From the NCBI GenBank assembly GCA_003696605.1, contig RFGV01000266.1:1-49048 (forward strand): a stretch of 49,048 nucleotides of DNA, read 5' to 3'. The translations under genes were made by a program, and so were the position numbers. This DNA comes from Chloroflexota bacterium. Its GTDB lineage: Bacteria > Chloroflexota > Anaerolineae > Promineifilales > Promineifilaceae. Positions within the stretch are counted from its first letter, which is position 1, and every line of letters begins with the position of its first letter. Below, in pieces: positions 10,456 through 19,778 of this stretch. Under the pieces are notes generated by a model. It had not been told where the DNA came from and made no database searches. It saw nothing but the letters and a program-made list of their open reading frames with translations.

Positions 10456-11373
10456 GTGTCTCGTTTTGTTGTTCCCCCTGTGTTTGCCCGCCGCATAACG
10501 GCCATTTACGGTGCACAGGGGGAAGCGTGGCTGGCTGAGTTACCAGATTTGATGCAACGGTGTGCTCGACGCTGGTCGTTGACTCTGAAACGGCCGTTTC
10601 CCGACCTTACTTACAATTACGTCATCGCTGCTACTCGTGCCGATGGTCTGCCCGTTGTCCTCAAGCTGGGGGTGGTTAATCGGGAGCTTATTACCGAGAT
10701 TCACGCCCTGCGCCTGTACGCCGGGCAAGGCGCAGTCCGTTTGCTGGATGCTGTGCCAGAAGCGGGTGCACTTTTATTGGAGCAGCTATATCCTGGTACG
10801 CCTTTGAGCAACCAGGAAGATGACGCCAGGGCAACGGCCGTTGCTGCCCATCTTATGCAACAGTTGTGGCGTCCTCCTGTCAATCCTGAACAGTTCCCCA
10901 CTGTGGCTGACTGGCTGAGGGGATTTGGCCGTTTGCGCGCCCGCTATGCTGGTGGTGTTGGTCTCTTTCCGCGCCATTTAGTAGAACTGGCCGAAACCCT
11001 TGCTACCGAATTACAGACCAGTGCAGCCCCGTCTGTACTCCTGCACGGCGATCTTCACCACAAAAACATTTTGCAAGCTCAACGCGCCCCCTGGCTAGCC
11101 ATTGACCCCAAAGGCATCATTGGCGAAGCAGCTTATGAAACCGGCTCATGGTTGCGCAACCCATTTCCTCAACTGCTCACCTGGCCTCAGGTTCGTCAGG
11201 TTTTAGCACGAAGAGTAGCCCAATTTGCCGAAATATTGGGATTTGAGCCACAACGGGTTATTGGCTGGGGGGTAGTCCAGGCGGTTCTCTCTGCATGGTG
11301 GTCGCTAGAAGATAATGAAAATAATTGGGAATGGGGGATCCGATGTGCGGAATTGCTGGCGTCCTTGCTCTAA
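10456..11373 (+). CDS. APH(6)/hydroxyurea-type phosphotransferase family kinase
   Basis: A 305-residue kinase of the aminoglycoside/hydroxyurea phosphotransferase family, whose members phosphorylate small molecules such as streptomycin. Visible motifs are the N-lobe strand VVLKLGVVNREL with Lys and an ensuing Glu, the Brenner catalytic loop VLLHGDLHHKNIL, and the metal-binding AIDPKGIIGE. The start is taken as GTG 10456, 13 bp after metH stops, with GGGGA upstream; earlier in-frame starts overlap metH. Co-transcription with metH is likely, which would put it under SAM control and argues for a metabolic rather than a resistance role. No resistance phenotype should be inferred from the family name. 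Confidence 0.85.
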   Translation: MSRFVVPPVFARRITAIYGAQGEAWLAELPDLMQRCARRWSLTLKRPFPDLTYNYVIAATRADGLPVVLKLGVVNRELITEIHALRLYAGQGAVRLLDAVPEAGALLLEQLYPGTPLSNQEDDARATAVAAHLMQQLWRPPVNPEQFPTVADWLRGFGRLRARYAGGVGLFPRHLVELAETLATELQTSAAPSVLLHGDLHHKNILQAQRAPWLAIDPKGIIGEAAYETGSWLRNPFPQLLTWPQVRQVLARRVAQFAEILGFEPQRVIGWGVVQAVLSAWWSLEDNENNWEWGIRCAELLASLL

Positions 11374-11376
11374 CAG

Positions 11377-12036
11377 CTATTTGGCTGAGGCGAGCCGATG
11401 GGCCTGACGAGTGGTTTCGGGTAACCGGTAGCGGGGTGTGCAACGCAAGACGTAAGCAACGGCCGTTTCCAGACTAATCCGATGCCCCACCGACACATAC
11501 ACCGGCTTCACGCCAGTACGGGTGCGTAATGCCACACCCACGACTTCGCCCCGATCTATCAGCGGCTGACGACTGCCACGGAGTGTATCCAGTGGGGCAT
11601 GGCGGCCAGTCAACCGCGTTTTAGCCACTCCTATTGTGGGCATATCGGCCAATACGCCCAGATGCGCCGCCAATCCAAATCGGCGAGGATGAGCAATCCC
11701 TTGTCCATCACACAAAATCAGGTCTGGCCGCGTTTTCAGTTTGGCAAGGGCATCCAGAATAGCAGGTACTTCACGAAAAGAGAGCAAGCCGGGAATATAG
11801 GGAAATGTGGTTGGGCGCTGGACAACGGCCGTTTCTACCACCACCAAATCCGGGAACGAAAGTACCGCCACTGCGGCCTGTGTCACCCTTCCATTCTCTT
11901 TAAAGCCCACATCAACACCAGCCACATGCTTTACTTCGCTCAGCCGATCTTCTGTTACCACAAACGGCCGTAACCGCTTTTGTATCTCTATTGCCTCCTG
12001 TGGCGTCAAATCCCATTCATGCGCCCGCACATCCAT
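11377..12036 (-). CDS. nfi: Endonuclease V
   Basis: DNA repair nuclease that cuts one phosphodiester 3' of deoxyinosine, the product of adenine deamination. The 219-residue protein has the signature segments VAGVDVGF (catalytic Asp), [10 protein letters not shown] (catalytic Glu, strand-separating wedge nearby), [22 protein letters not shown] (second Asp) and IGVAKTRL, and ends with the [11 protein letters not shown] segment. Start ATG 12036, with GGGAAGGG upstream. It is convergent with the kinase gene (3-bp gap) and divergent from plsC. Two palindromes (11825, 11459) lie inside with strong composition flips. Confidence 0.95.
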   Translation of the reverse strand: MDVRAHEWDLTPQEAIEIQKRLRPFVVTEDRLSEVKHVAGVDVGFKENGRVTQAAVAVLSFPDLVVVETAVVQRPTTFPYIPGLLSFREVPAILDALAKLKTRPDLILCDGQGIAHPRRFGLAAHLGVLADMPTIGVAKTRLTGRHAPLDTLRGSRQPLIDRGEVVGVALRTRTGVKPVYVSVGHRISLETAVAYVLRCTPRYRLPETTRQAHRLASAK

Positions 12037-12132
12037 CTACCAACCCTTCCCCTGCTCTGCACAAAATAAGTGCCATTCCCTCAAAAATTCTCTATAATCC
12101 CATACACACCACACAACGCAGGAAGGACACTC

Positions 12133-12864
12133 ATGTTTCTCAGGATACTACGAATTGTCTCCCGTTTTATTTTACGCATTATCGCCCATGTGGAAACTTA
12201 TGGATTCGAGAACGCCCCCCAAACTGGCCCCTGCATTGCCGCATCTAACCATTTGGGGCGATTGGATGCCATGCTGGCATTTATCCTGACTGACCGGGAA
12301 GATATCGTTATGCCCATTGCCGAAAAATACCAATACAATCCGGTCTGGCGCTGGTTTGGTGAACGGCTCAATGCGGTGTGGCTCAATCGGTTTGATGTGG
12401 ACTTCCATGCCATGCGTGAAGTGTACAAACGGCTCAAGAAAGGGGAAATGTTAACCATTGCGCCAGAAGGCACACGCAGCCCAACGGGCGCGATGATTCC
12501 GGCAAAACCGGGAGCGGCTTATCTGGCTGCCAAAACGGGCGCACCTATCATCCCGGTTGCCATTTACGGAACAGAGGATAAAGAGGTGGTACGTCGCCTA
12601 AAACGGCTAAAGCGACTTGATATTACGATTCGGGTTGGAGAACCTTTTACATTGCCACCGCTCTCGCGTCATAATCGGGATGAACAGCTCCAGGCAGGCA
12701 CAGATGAGATTATGTGTCGTATTGCGGCCATGTTGCCGGAAAAATATCGAGGGGTGTATGCAACGCATCCTCGTCTGCAGGAGATTTTGGGGGAAAACGG
12801 CCGTTATTCTCCCCCAAAAGACAAATCACAACAACACGAACCCCGCCAGGAAAACGAAAAATAA
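12133..12864 (+). CDS. plsC: 1-acyl-sn-glycerol-3-phosphate acyltransferase family protein
   Basis: Acylates lysophosphatidate to phosphatidate at the membrane in phospholipid synthesis. The 243-residue product has the acyltransferase block I SNHLGRLDAM (HX4D), block II around WRWFGERLNAVWLNR, and block III APEGTRSPTG, plus IPVAIYGTE as block IV. The N-terminus is amphipathic with no clear transmembrane helix beyond the first 20 residues. Start ATG 12133 has GGAAGGAC upstream; the frame is open 63 nt further without a site. The acyl acceptor could differ within this family. Confidence 0.9.
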   Translation: MFLRILRIVSRFILRIIAHVETYGFENAPQTGPCIAASNHLGRLDAMLAFILTDREDIVMPIAEKYQYNPVWRWFGERLNAVWLNRFDVDFHAMREVYKRLKKGEMLTIAPEGTRSPTGAMIPAKPGAAYLAAKTGAPIIPVAIYGTEDKEVVRRLKRLKRLDITIRVGEPFTLPPLSRHNRDEQLQAGTDEIMCRIAAMLPEKYRGVYATHPRLQEILGENGRYSPPKDKSQQHEPRQENEK

Positions 12865-12891
12865 GTGTTGCCACATGGGTGCCGTTTTTGC

Positions 12892-13782
12892 CTAAAGATA
12901 CTGACGCACAAACTCACCAATTCGGGCAATTGCTTCTTGGGATTCTGGTACAACAGCCGCAAATGCCTGCCAGACGTGTATCATCTCTTCCCAAATATCC
13001 AGTGTTACCGCCACACCAGCTGCTTCCGCACGAGCCGCCAGCCGACTGGCATCATCCAATAAAATTTCGGCCGATCCTGCCTGAATCAGCAATGGCGGCA
13101 AGCCGTTTAAGTCGGCATAAAGCGGGGAAGCCAATGGTATTTGTGGGTCCGTCTCGCCCAGATACAGCTGGGCATATTCAGCCAGCCGTTCACGTGTTAT
13201 GACCGGATCGGCGGCGGCATTGGTCGTCAGGCTTTTGCCTGTGAGGGCCAGGTCAACCCAGGGTGACAGACAAACGGCCGTTGCCGGCAACGGCTCCCCA
13301 GCATCTCGCAAAGCCACCAATACCGCCATAACCAATCCACCACCGGCCGAATCCCCTGCCAAAGCCAGCCGATCGGCCGTAAATCCCTGAGTCAACAACC
13401 ACCGATACGCTGCCAATGCATCCTCTACGGCCGCCGGAAACGGATGCTCCGGCGCCAGACGATAATCCAGCGAAAAAACTCGTGCCTGAGTTGCAGCAGA
13501 CAACCGCCAGGCCAAATCCTGGTGAGTGGTGCTGGAACCAATGACATACCCACCACCATGAAAATAGAGTAGCAAACGATCATCACGGGCACCTTCTGCC
13601 GCCAACAAGAGGCCAGAAACAGAATCGGCCGTTATCTGTTCGCTATATACATTCGGTGGCAATGGCGTCTGTGCGGCCAACATCTCCATAGCTGCCCGCT
13701 GCTGTGCCAATGGAACCCCACTCGGTGTCGGGTTTGCCTTTAGAAACTGCACAATCGCTTCATATTCCGGACTGGGCATCAT
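12892..13782 (-). CDS. Alpha/beta hydrolase of the hormone-sensitive-lipase type
   Basis: A 296-residue esterase/lipase. The oxyanion-hole motif YFHGGGYVIGS, the nucleophile elbow LAGDSAGGG, the aspartate region AGSAEILLDDA and the histidine in WEEMIHVWQAF make a complete catalytic triad of the HSL (GDSAG) family. DYRLAPEHPFPAAVEDALAAYRWL is typical of that family. There is no signal peptide, so it is cytoplasmic. The natural ester is unknown. Start ATG 13782 (ATGATG) follows GAGAGG. It converges with plsC. Confidence 0.92.
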   Translation of the reverse strand: MMPSPEYEAIVQFLKANPTPSGVPLAQQRAAMEMLAAQTPLPPNVYSEQITADSVSGLLLAAEGARDDRLLLYFHGGGYVIGSSTTHQDLAWRLSAATQARVFSLDYRLAPEHPFPAAVEDALAAYRWLLTQGFTADRLALAGDSAGGGLVMAVLVALRDAGEPLPATAVCLSPWVDLALTGKSLTTNAAADPVITRERLAEYAQLYLGETDPQIPLASPLYADLNGLPPLLIQAGSAEILLDDASRLAARAEAAGVAVTLDIWEEMIHVWQAFAAVVPESQEAIARIGEFVRQYL

Positions 13783-13803
13783 AACCTCTCATTTTTGATA
13801 ATT

Positions 13804-13874
13804 GACAATTAACAATTAACGATTAGCGATTAGCGATTAACGATTAGCGATTAACGATTAGCGATTAACGATTT
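13804..13874. repeat. Heptanucleotide tandem repeat, about ten copies of (A/G)CGATTA
   Basis: About 71 bp of perfectly phased 7-bp units. The first two read ACAATTA; the next eight alternate irregularly between ACGATTA and GCGATTA. It lies between the divergent esterase and glycosyltransferase genes. The phase is not a multiple of 3, and no gene crosses it. Confidence 0.95.
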
Positions 13875-13996
13875 TTCATCAACACTACCTGGCCAAAAGC
13901 AGAATTGTCTGCCGATTTTACCGAAATCTAACTGTATCCTCACGCATCAGGAATGACAACTCGCCAGATTTTCCTATTCGTGGTAAAGATCGTCTC

Positions 13997-15190
13997 GTGA
14001 GAATCGCAATGGTAGGACCGTTTGGTCTGCATCCCAATAAAACGATGCAGAGTCGGGCGTTGGGGCTGGCACGTCCACTGGTGGCCACAGGCCACGTTGT
14101 CCGTATGTTTATGCCACCCTGGCATACTCCCGCAGAAGCTAACCGTAGCTGGGAGATAGATGGTGTCCAGCTACGCTATGTGCCACTGCGGGGAGGTGTC
14201 CCCGGTATAACCCGCCAGCTGGTACGGGAGGTGTTGGCCTGGCAACCAGATGTCGTCTATTGTTTTAAGCCAAAGGCGTATAGTGGTCTGGTGGCCTGGT
14301 GGTTGTGGCAATTTCATCGGCATCGTCTTCCTCTGGTAACCGATACAGATGATTGGGAAGGCTGGGGAGGATGGAATGAGCGCGCACCTTATAGCCGAAT
14401 TCAGAAACATTTTTTTGCCTGGCAAGAGCAATGGGGAATACGCCACTGTCATTTGCTGACGGTAGCCAGTCGGGCACTGGAAACGATCGTCTGGGGTATG
14501 GGTGTTGCGCCGGCACGGGTATTGTATGTACCGAATGGGCCTGGTGTGACGGTGGATTGGCAGGTGGGGGATAAAGTGTATAAATCGGCACGGCAGGCGC
14601 AGCGGATTAAATTGGGGTTGGCAGATCGGCCGATTTTGCTTTTGTATAGCCGATTGTTTGAGTTTGATACGGCACGACTGGTAGATATTTTGGCACGGGT
14701 GAAAACGGCCGTTCCTCATCTCGCTATCCTCTCCATCGGTACAGGCCTCTATAATGACGACACACACCGCTTGCGCCAATACCTGGTCAATGCCAACCTG
14801 CTTGACAACATCACCGACATTGGCTGGGCTGAACCTGAAAACCTGCCTTCTTTACTGGCCGCCGCCGACGTCGGCATCTACCTGATGGAAGACTCACTCC
14901 TAAACCGCACCAAATGTCCTGTCAAACTGGCTGATATGTTGGCTGCTGGTATTCCCGTTGTGGCCGAAGCTGTGGGGCAGGTAACTGAATATGTACGCTC
15001 CGGCTATAATGGCTTATTGCGTGCCAGTGGGGATACAGAGGGCATTGCTTCAGATATTATTCATCTGTTGCAACACCACGAGGAACGTCAATATCTGGCC
15101 ACAAACGCACAAACACATATCAGAACCCACTTTCACTGGTCTTCACTGGCCGAACAGGTCGGTCAACGGCTGGCAAAGCTGTGTCAATAA
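13997..15190 (+). CDS. Glycosyltransferase family 4-like protein
   Basis: A 397-residue retaining glycosyltransferase of the GT-B fold, probably acting at the inner membrane face on a nucleotide sugar. The N-terminal Rossmann domain starts MRIAMVGPFGLHPNKTMQSRALGLARPL. The C-terminal domain has RPILLLYSRLFEF, a sugar-nucleotide region ADVGIYLMEDSLLNRTKCPVKLADMLAAGIPVVAEA and the second acidic residue of an EX7E-like element in VGQVTEYV. Start GTG 13997. No polysaccharide genes flank it, so the acceptor is unknown. At the palindrome 14704-14713, inside the gene, composition flips sharply. Confidence 0.88.
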   Translation: MRIAMVGPFGLHPNKTMQSRALGLARPLVATGHVVRMFMPPWHTPAEANRSWEIDGVQLRYVPLRGGVPGITRQLVREVLAWQPDVVYCFKPKAYSGLVAWWLWQFHRHRLPLVTDTDDWEGWGGWNERAPYSRIQKHFFAWQEQWGIRHCHLLTVASRALETIVWGMGVAPARVLYVPNGPGVTVDWQVGDKVYKSARQAQRIKLGLADRPILLLYSRLFEFDTARLVDILARVKTAVPHLAILSIGTGLYNDDTHRLRQYLVNANLLDNITDIGWAEPENLPSLLAAADVGIYLMEDSLLNRTKCPVKLADMLAAGIPVVAEAVGQVTEYVRSGYNGLLRASGDTEGIASDIIHLLQHHEERQYLATNAQTHIRTHFHWSSLAEQVGQRLAKLCQ

Positions 15191-15213
15191 ATCAGATGAA
15201 TGGAGACGAGAAC

Positions 15214-15612
15214 ATGACAAGTCAGTTTCAGGGGCATAAATACATTACACTGGAAACTTTTAAGAAAGATGGAACAGGGGTAAAAACACCACTCTGGTTT
15301 GTAGAAAAGGACGGTATTCTTTACATGCGTACCCCTATGAACACCTGGAAAGTGAAGCGAATTCGCCGCAATCCCCGTGTACGCATTGTGCCTAGTGATG
15401 TGCGTGGCACGCCAAAAGGGGAATGGGTATCTGGCACGGCCGAAATTCACCACGAATCGGAATTGCCCTGGGTAAACGATCTGGTGCGGCAAAAATATGG
15501 CTGGCTAAAGCGGCTGATGGATTGGCGCAGCCGGATTACAGGCAAGCAGGGGAATTTTGCGGTAATCGCGGTACAGCTGGATGGCAGGCCAGGTAATCCT
15601 TCTGATGCCTAA
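15214..15612 (+). CDS. PPOX-class F420-dependent oxidoreductase-like protein
   Basis: A 132-residue split-barrel flavin/deazaflavin-binding protein. HKYITLETFKKDGTGVKTPLWFVEKDGILYMRTPMNTWKVKRIRRNPRVRIVPSD is the characteristic first half of the F420-type PPOX family; the Lys/Arg cluster KVKRIRRNP contacts the cofactor phosphate. Start ATG 15214 is preceded by GGAG 8 nt away; an upstream in-frame ATG at 15196 lacks a site. Its stop overlaps the convergent patatin stop by 4 bp. Whether it uses F420 or FMN cannot be decided from this sequence. Confidence 0.88.
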   Translation: MTSQFQGHKYITLETFKKDGTGVKTPLWFVEKDGILYMRTPMNTWKVKRIRRNPRVRIVPSDVRGTPKGEWVSGTAEIHHESELPWVNDLVRQKYGWLKRLMDWRSRITGKQGNFAVIAVQLDGRPGNPSDA

Positions 15613-16532
15613 ATGGCTTTTGCTTCCATGATCAAGTCGGAGACCGGATGATCATCATGAAAATGGGGAGCGCCGCTCATATGTCCCGGTTTGGGAGGGG
15701 GAGCGTTTTCCAGGAAAACGGCCGTTGTCTCCTCTGCCTGCTTCATTAACACCTGACTATTCGAAAAATCCAATACCGATCGAGAAATTGGACATGGTGA
15801 CGGCAAATAAAGTACCGGCAACTGACGGGCAATCGCCGGCGCTTCCACCAACACACGTTGCCGCATTGCTGTATGCATGGTTATCAAAAACATTTCCGCC
15901 ACATGTCTGGGCAAAGAGGCATGATGACAGGTATCTCCGGTATCAAGCACCACCAGAGACGCCGCCCCCATTCGCACTGCTGCTGCCAAAGGCACATGCG
16001 CAGTTAATGCCCCATCCACATATAACACACCATTAATCTCCACTGGCGGATAAACGCCTGGAATGGCAGCACTGGCTAACAGCGCTTTGTGGAGCTTCCC
16101 GGAAGTAAATAACGCCCCATGATGCGTCAATAAATTCGTAGCCAATGCCCCAAACGGCAAATGCAGTGCTTCAAATTCAGTCACCGAAAGCGTTCGGCAA
16201 ATCAATTCTGTCAGATTGTCATTGGGGAAAATGCTCAGTTTGGTAGAAAGTAAATGACGTGCCTGAGCAATTCGCCCACCAGGGAATATCATTTCCCGCG
16301 AGAGGTTTTCCCATACTTCTTCAAGCAGGTGCGTCCCTTCTATCATTCCGTGGTCGGCAATGACCGCTCCATTTAAGGCGCCAACAGATGTGCCAACAAG
16401 CAAGTCGGGCATGAGGCCAGCAGCCAGTAATGATTTGAGCATGCCTACCTGAATTGCCCCCAGGGCTGCCCCGCCGGAGAGTACAAAAGCTATAGGTCGG
16501 GGGAGGAGGTTATGCCAACGGCCGTTTTTCAT
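15609..16532 (-). CDS. Patatin-like phospholipase family protein
   Basis: A 307-residue acyl hydrolase with a Ser-Asp dyad. FVLSGGAALGAIQVGML is the oxyanion loop, LLVGTSVGALNGAVI contains the nucleophile (GTSVG), and VDGALTAHVPL contains the catalytic Asp (DGA). It belongs to the RssA/NTE-like group. Start ATG 16532 has GGAG 8 nt upstream; an in-frame start 72 nt earlier has none. Codons 2-5 (KNGR) are formed by a palindrome copy right at the start. A second, shorter patatin lies at 45814. Confidence 0.92.
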   Translation of the reverse strand: MKNGRWHNLLPRPIAFVLSGGAALGAIQVGMLKSLLAAGLMPDLLVGTSVGALNGAVIADHGMIEGTHLLEEVWENLSREMIFPGGRIAQARHLLSTKLSIFPNDNLTELICRTLSVTEFEALHLPFGALATNLLTHHGALFTSGKLHKALLASAAIPGVYPPVEINGVLYVDGALTAHVPLAAAVRMGAASLVVLDTGDTCHHASLPRHVAEMFLITMHTAMRQRVLVEAPAIARQLPVLYLPSPCPISRSVLDFSNSQVLMKQAEETTAVFLENAPPPKPGHMSGAPHFHDDHPVSDLIMEAKAI

Positions 16533-16676
16533 CTGACTTGCTCCACAATAGAATGTCTCTTTTACTGACTCAAACCTACCTGTGTGACTGGTCAAAACGG
16601 CCAAATCTTACTCATAATTCCCGTAGTCTGCCGGACATTTTGGCCATTGCTCATAAGTTGGGGCAAACAATGCGGG

Positions 16677-16705
16677 TTTTCAGTTTGGCAAACGGCCGTT
16701 ACAAT
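16677..16705 (+). promoter_or_regulatory. Promoter of the YigZ gene with a palindrome in the spacer
   Basis: TTTTCA (16677-16682), a 17-bp spacer and TACAAT (16700-16705). The AACGGCCGTT copy at 16691-16700 fills the end of the spacer. The -10 box ends 6 nt before the ATG, so transcription should start at or next to the start codon. Confidence 0.45.
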
Positions 16706-16711
16706 ATCCTC

Positions 16712-17377
16712 ATGACCCAAAATCGCTACCCCATTCCGGCCAGAGAAACCCGCACCGAAATCCAGGTGGCTAACTCTCGTTTTATAGCCACGGCAGCGCC
16801 GGTTTTTTCCGTAGAAGAAGCCAGGGCATTTATTGCCCGTATTCGCCAGGAGTTCAGCGACGCCACGCATAACGTGCCCGCTTACCTGATCGGTCATGGC
16901 AGTTCCGTCATTGCCCATTGTAATGATGATGGCGAACCATCTGGTACAGCCGGTCGCCCCATGCTGGCCGTTTTGCAAGGCAGTGGCCTGGGGGATATTG
17001 CTGTGGTGGTAACTCGCTATTTTGGGGGTACAAAGCTGGGTACAGGGGGGCTGGTTCGGGCTTATTCAGATGCAGTCAAAGCGGTACTGGCGGTGTTGCC
17101 GCTGGCAGAAAAGGTGTCGGTGCATGTGGTCATGATGGCCACGCCTTATGCTTTGTTGGAGCGTGTCCGCTTATTGATTCAGGCTCATAACGGCCGTATT
17201 TTGGATGAAACATTTGCCGCCGACGTAACCATTACCGCTCAATTCGCCACAACCCGGTTTCCCGCATTTCAAAACGCGTTGCGGGAACTCTCGCACGGGC
17301 AACTGGCGGCAGAAATCATCGAAACAACCGAGGCAATTATGCCTCTGTCTTCTTCCGCGCCAACCGATAACCAGTAA
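16712..17377 (+). CDS. yigZ: YigZ/IMPACT family protein
   Basis: A 221-residue protein of the YigZ/IMPACT family. The family signature HCNDDGEPSGTAGRPML and VTRYFGGTKLGTGGLVRAYSDA is complete in the N-terminal domain (about 20-130), followed by the smaller RNase PH/EF-G-like C-terminal domain. Bacterial members are linked to translation or ribosome function, but the biochemical activity is not settled. Start ATG 16712 matches the family start. No Shine-Dalgarno site is visible, and a -10-like TACAAT ends 6 nt upstream, so the mRNA may be leaderless. Confidence 0.92.
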   Translation: MTQNRYPIPARETRTEIQVANSRFIATAAPVFSVEEARAFIARIRQEFSDATHNVPAYLIGHGSSVIAHCNDDGEPSGTAGRPMLAVLQGSGLGDIAVVVTRYFGGTKLGTGGLVRAYSDAVKAVLAVLPLAEKVSVHVVMMATPYALLERVRLLIQAHNGRILDETFAADVTITAQFATTRFPAFQNALRELSHGQLAAEIIETTEAIMPLSSSAPTDNQ

Positions 17378-17395
17378 CCAATTGTCTCGCTGCGT

Positions 17396-19015
17396 TCAAT
17401 TCTGCGTGTCTGTATGAATGAGAATCACAAGCTCATGCCGAATGCCATCTGTTTCTGGCTGGCTGCCTCCGGCCACGGCCGTTATCGGCGTTAACCAACC
17501 CGGCAAATCGATGCCACCTTGCCGCAGATATGGACGCAACTCGTCGAAATTTACATAAAATCCGGGCGTTATTTCTGGTGATAACTGCCCCCAGGCTCCC
17601 TGCAAGCCCCTATTGGCTGCCAGAGATTGTGTTTGTGTCTCTGGCAATTTGTCCAGGGCTTCCGCGTTAATGGCCAGCAGGAAACGGCCGTTTTCCGTGC
17701 CATACCCAATGCGCCAGTCGGGGAGTAGAATGGTGGTAAAGGTGTAGCGGGTGCCGTCCGAAACGGCCGTTTCCGTTAGTGTCCCCAGTCCGGTAATCGG
17801 ATCGCCGATATTGGCTGACAGTTGTGCCAGATTGGCCGCCAGCGTATCCGCATCGGCCGTTTCCACCAGAGCCAATACATCCAACCCGCCATTTACCCCT
17901 CCCCAAAACGCACCACTAACCGAAGGCAGCAAAACAGCGCCAGCCGCACCCGTCAGGTAAGGGAATAGTTCTGTATCTGGATTCAAGCTATATTGTCGGG
18001 CAAATGCGTCCATCGAAGCCGAAAAATCTGCCTCACCGATTTCCGCAATCAATGTATCTCGATACGCCTGCCAGAGAAAGTGAACGCCTTGACCGCCCGC
18101 AAATGCAACAGCATCCGCCGGAAACCAGTTGACCAGTTTTGTTCCGTCGGCCTGAAGAGAAATGGCCTCTTGTTGCCAGGGAGCCATCTGACTGGAGTCA
18201 AACAATGTGACGCCTGTGAGCCGTATGCCAAACTCGGTGGGGATGAGGGCAACGGCCGTACCCCGTATGGCTTGTGTGGGCAAATTTTCTGGCCGGGCAG
18301 GAACAAACGGGGCAATCAGTTCAGCCAATGTCGTGCTGATTTGTTCACCACTGAAAAAGATGGTGGCCGAACGGTCGGGTGGTAACTGGCTGATGGTAGC
18401 GATGTAATCCGGGTTTTGTGCCAGAGATTCTCCCTCGCGGGTTTCCAGGGCAGTTTGCAGAGCGGTTTCGTCTGAGGCAAAGAAGAACAGATTGTCCGCA
18501 CGACCAAAAAGACGTCCGTCAGACAGACGCCACATGGAATGGCCAGCAACTGTGTTGGAAACGGCCGTTTCTCCTGTAACAGATGCCAACCTGTCTTTCA
18601 ATTTTTGGGCAAACGCATCAGCCGCCTGCCGGTCACGCACTTCCACCGCCAATACCCATTGTATATGCGTTGGCGTTGTCTCCAGCCCAACCAATCCAAC
18701 ATATTGCCCTACCCAGGGTAATACATCCTCATCTAACGAAATATCCATCTCCGTCAGTTGGTTGACACCATCTTCAGCAACGGCGGCCTGACTGAAAGTG
18801 TCCCACAAGTCTGTCAGACGGTCGCGATCAGCCTGCAACAAGTCTATACCGGCATAAAAGAAGGCATCAGGTGGGGCAATGGAAAGTGTGGCATCAAAAC
18901 GGCCGTTTAACCGATCCAGCAAACGCCATCCCCACGGATCAAGCCATAACATACCCCCAACCAAAAACAAAACCAGCAAAATTCCCCCACCAATCAGCCA
19001 AAATCCTCGTTTCAT
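17396..19015 (-). CDS. DUF3352-type membrane-anchored protein
   Basis: A 539-residue protein with one N-terminal transmembrane anchor (residues about 4-24, FWLIGGGILLVLFLVGG) and a large extracytoplasmic region. The repeated plan of APPDAFFYAGIDL, HIQWVLAVEVRDRQAADAFAQKL, ATIFFSGEQ and a second half with VLALVETADADTLAANLAQL resembles the DUF3352 family of cyanobacteria and Chloroflexota; function unknown. Start ATG 19015 has AGGAG 6 nt upstream. It is probably co-transcribed with the lipoprotein gene at 19065-19778. Palindromes at 17475, 17684, 17763, 18252, 18561 and 18899 make this one of the densest genes, encoding short ETAVS/ENGRF-type islands. Confidence 0.85.
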   Translation of the reverse strand: MKRGFWLIGGGILLVLFLVGGMLWLDPWGWRLLDRLNGRFDATLSIAPPDAFFYAGIDLLQADRDRLTDLWDTFSQAAVAEDGVNQLTEMDISLDEDVLPWVGQYVGLVGLETTPTHIQWVLAVEVRDRQAADAFAQKLKDRLASVTGETAVSNTVAGHSMWRLSDGRLFGRADNLFFFASDETALQTALETREGESLAQNPDYIATISQLPPDRSATIFFSGEQISTTLAELIAPFVPARPENLPTQAIRGTAVALIPTEFGIRLTGVTLFDSSQMAPWQQEAISLQADGTKLVNWFPADAVAFAGGQGVHFLWQAYRDTLIAEIGEADFSASMDAFARQYSLNPDTELFPYLTGAAGAVLLPSVSGAFWGGVNGGLDVLALVETADADTLAANLAQLSANIGDPITGLGTLTETAVSDGTRYTFTTILLPDWRIGYGTENGRFLLAINAEALDKLPETQTQSLAANRGLQGAWGQLSPEITPGFYVNFDELRPYLRQGGIDLPGWLTPITAVAGGSQPETDGIRHELVILIHTDTQN

Positions 19016-19064
19016 TGTCCACTCCTGCGAAACTGACGCATCTTCATTTCGTAACACACCATTT

Positions 19065-19778
19065 TTAGCGTTGCACAGGTGGCTCAATAGCAACCACCCG
19101 ACCAAACTCAGAAAAATCTATTTGCCACACAGACGGCTCAGAAGCCTCGGCAACAGGCTCAGTAACAAGGGCACGAACAAGTTCAAAAGAAGACGGCCGT
19201 ATCCACAACCGCGCCTGCACCATCTCCGGGCCAATCAAACCACCACTCATCCGATACATCCGCTCACCAGCCACATCCCCACTGACCACATACAACAACT
19301 CATCCGGGCCATCATCCAGTTTCTCCGTGCCAACCAAAGACAAATTGCGGAAATCGGCCGTTAACACCGCCTGCAACCCCACCTCCGCATCAAACAACAC
19401 AGCCGGATTAAACCCCCAATTAGGCGGCAACTCCTCCCAGGCCCCCGTCAAAATATTCGTCTGCCACTGCACAGCCGCCACACTAACCACATTCACATCC
19501 GTCACCAACCCCGGCGCAATCACCCGCACCACCGCTCGCGTCCTATCCGGCGCCACATAATCCCCCTCCGCACGCCGAAACGAAATCGTCCCATCCGGAT
19601 CCAAATATGCTGGTGCGCCAGTCCGCTCAATCACAAAATGAAAACCTGACAAAGCCTGCATTCGCTCTGCCGACCGCTGTAAAATCTCCTCTGGTGGCAA
19701 CTCCGGTGGGGGCGCTTCCCGACAAGCCACCACAAACACCCCAAGCAACACCCCAAGCAATAAAATTCGCTGCACCAT
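19065..19778 (-). CDS. LppX/LprAFG-like lipoprotein
   Basis: A 237-residue lipoprotein. The signal peptide MVQRILLLGVLLGVFVVAC ends in a lipobox with Cys19. The mature part has the LppX_LprAFG pattern, ILQRSAERMQALSGFHFVIERTG...DGTISFRRAEGDYVAPDRTRAVV, a half-barrel with a hydrophobic cavity. In mycobacteria this family carries lipids across the envelope. The start is ATG 19778 (or the adjacent GTG) after AGGAGG. It is followed 49 bp later by the DUF3352 gene on the same strand, so both may act in the envelope. Confidence 0.88.
   Translation of the reverse strand: MVQRILLLGVLLGVFVVACREAPPPELPPEEILQRSAERMQALSGFHFVIERTGAPAYLDPDGTISFRRAEGDYVAPDRTRAVVRVIAPGLVTDVNVVSVAAVQWQTNILTGAWEELPPNWGFNPAVLFDAEVGLQAVLTADFRNLSLVGTEKLDDGPDELLYVVSGDVAGERMYRMSGGLIGPEMVQARLWIRPSSFELVRALVTEPVAEASEPSVWQIDFSEFGRVVAIEPPVQR

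Noticed and set aside
10456-11373. Calling the metH-linked kinase a streptomycin resistance gene
   Set aside because: Only family motifs are visible; its position behind a SAM-regulated metH argues for a metabolic substrate.
13804-13874. Heptamer array as a CRISPR array
   Set aside because: Units are 7 bp with no spacers; it is a simple tandem repeat.
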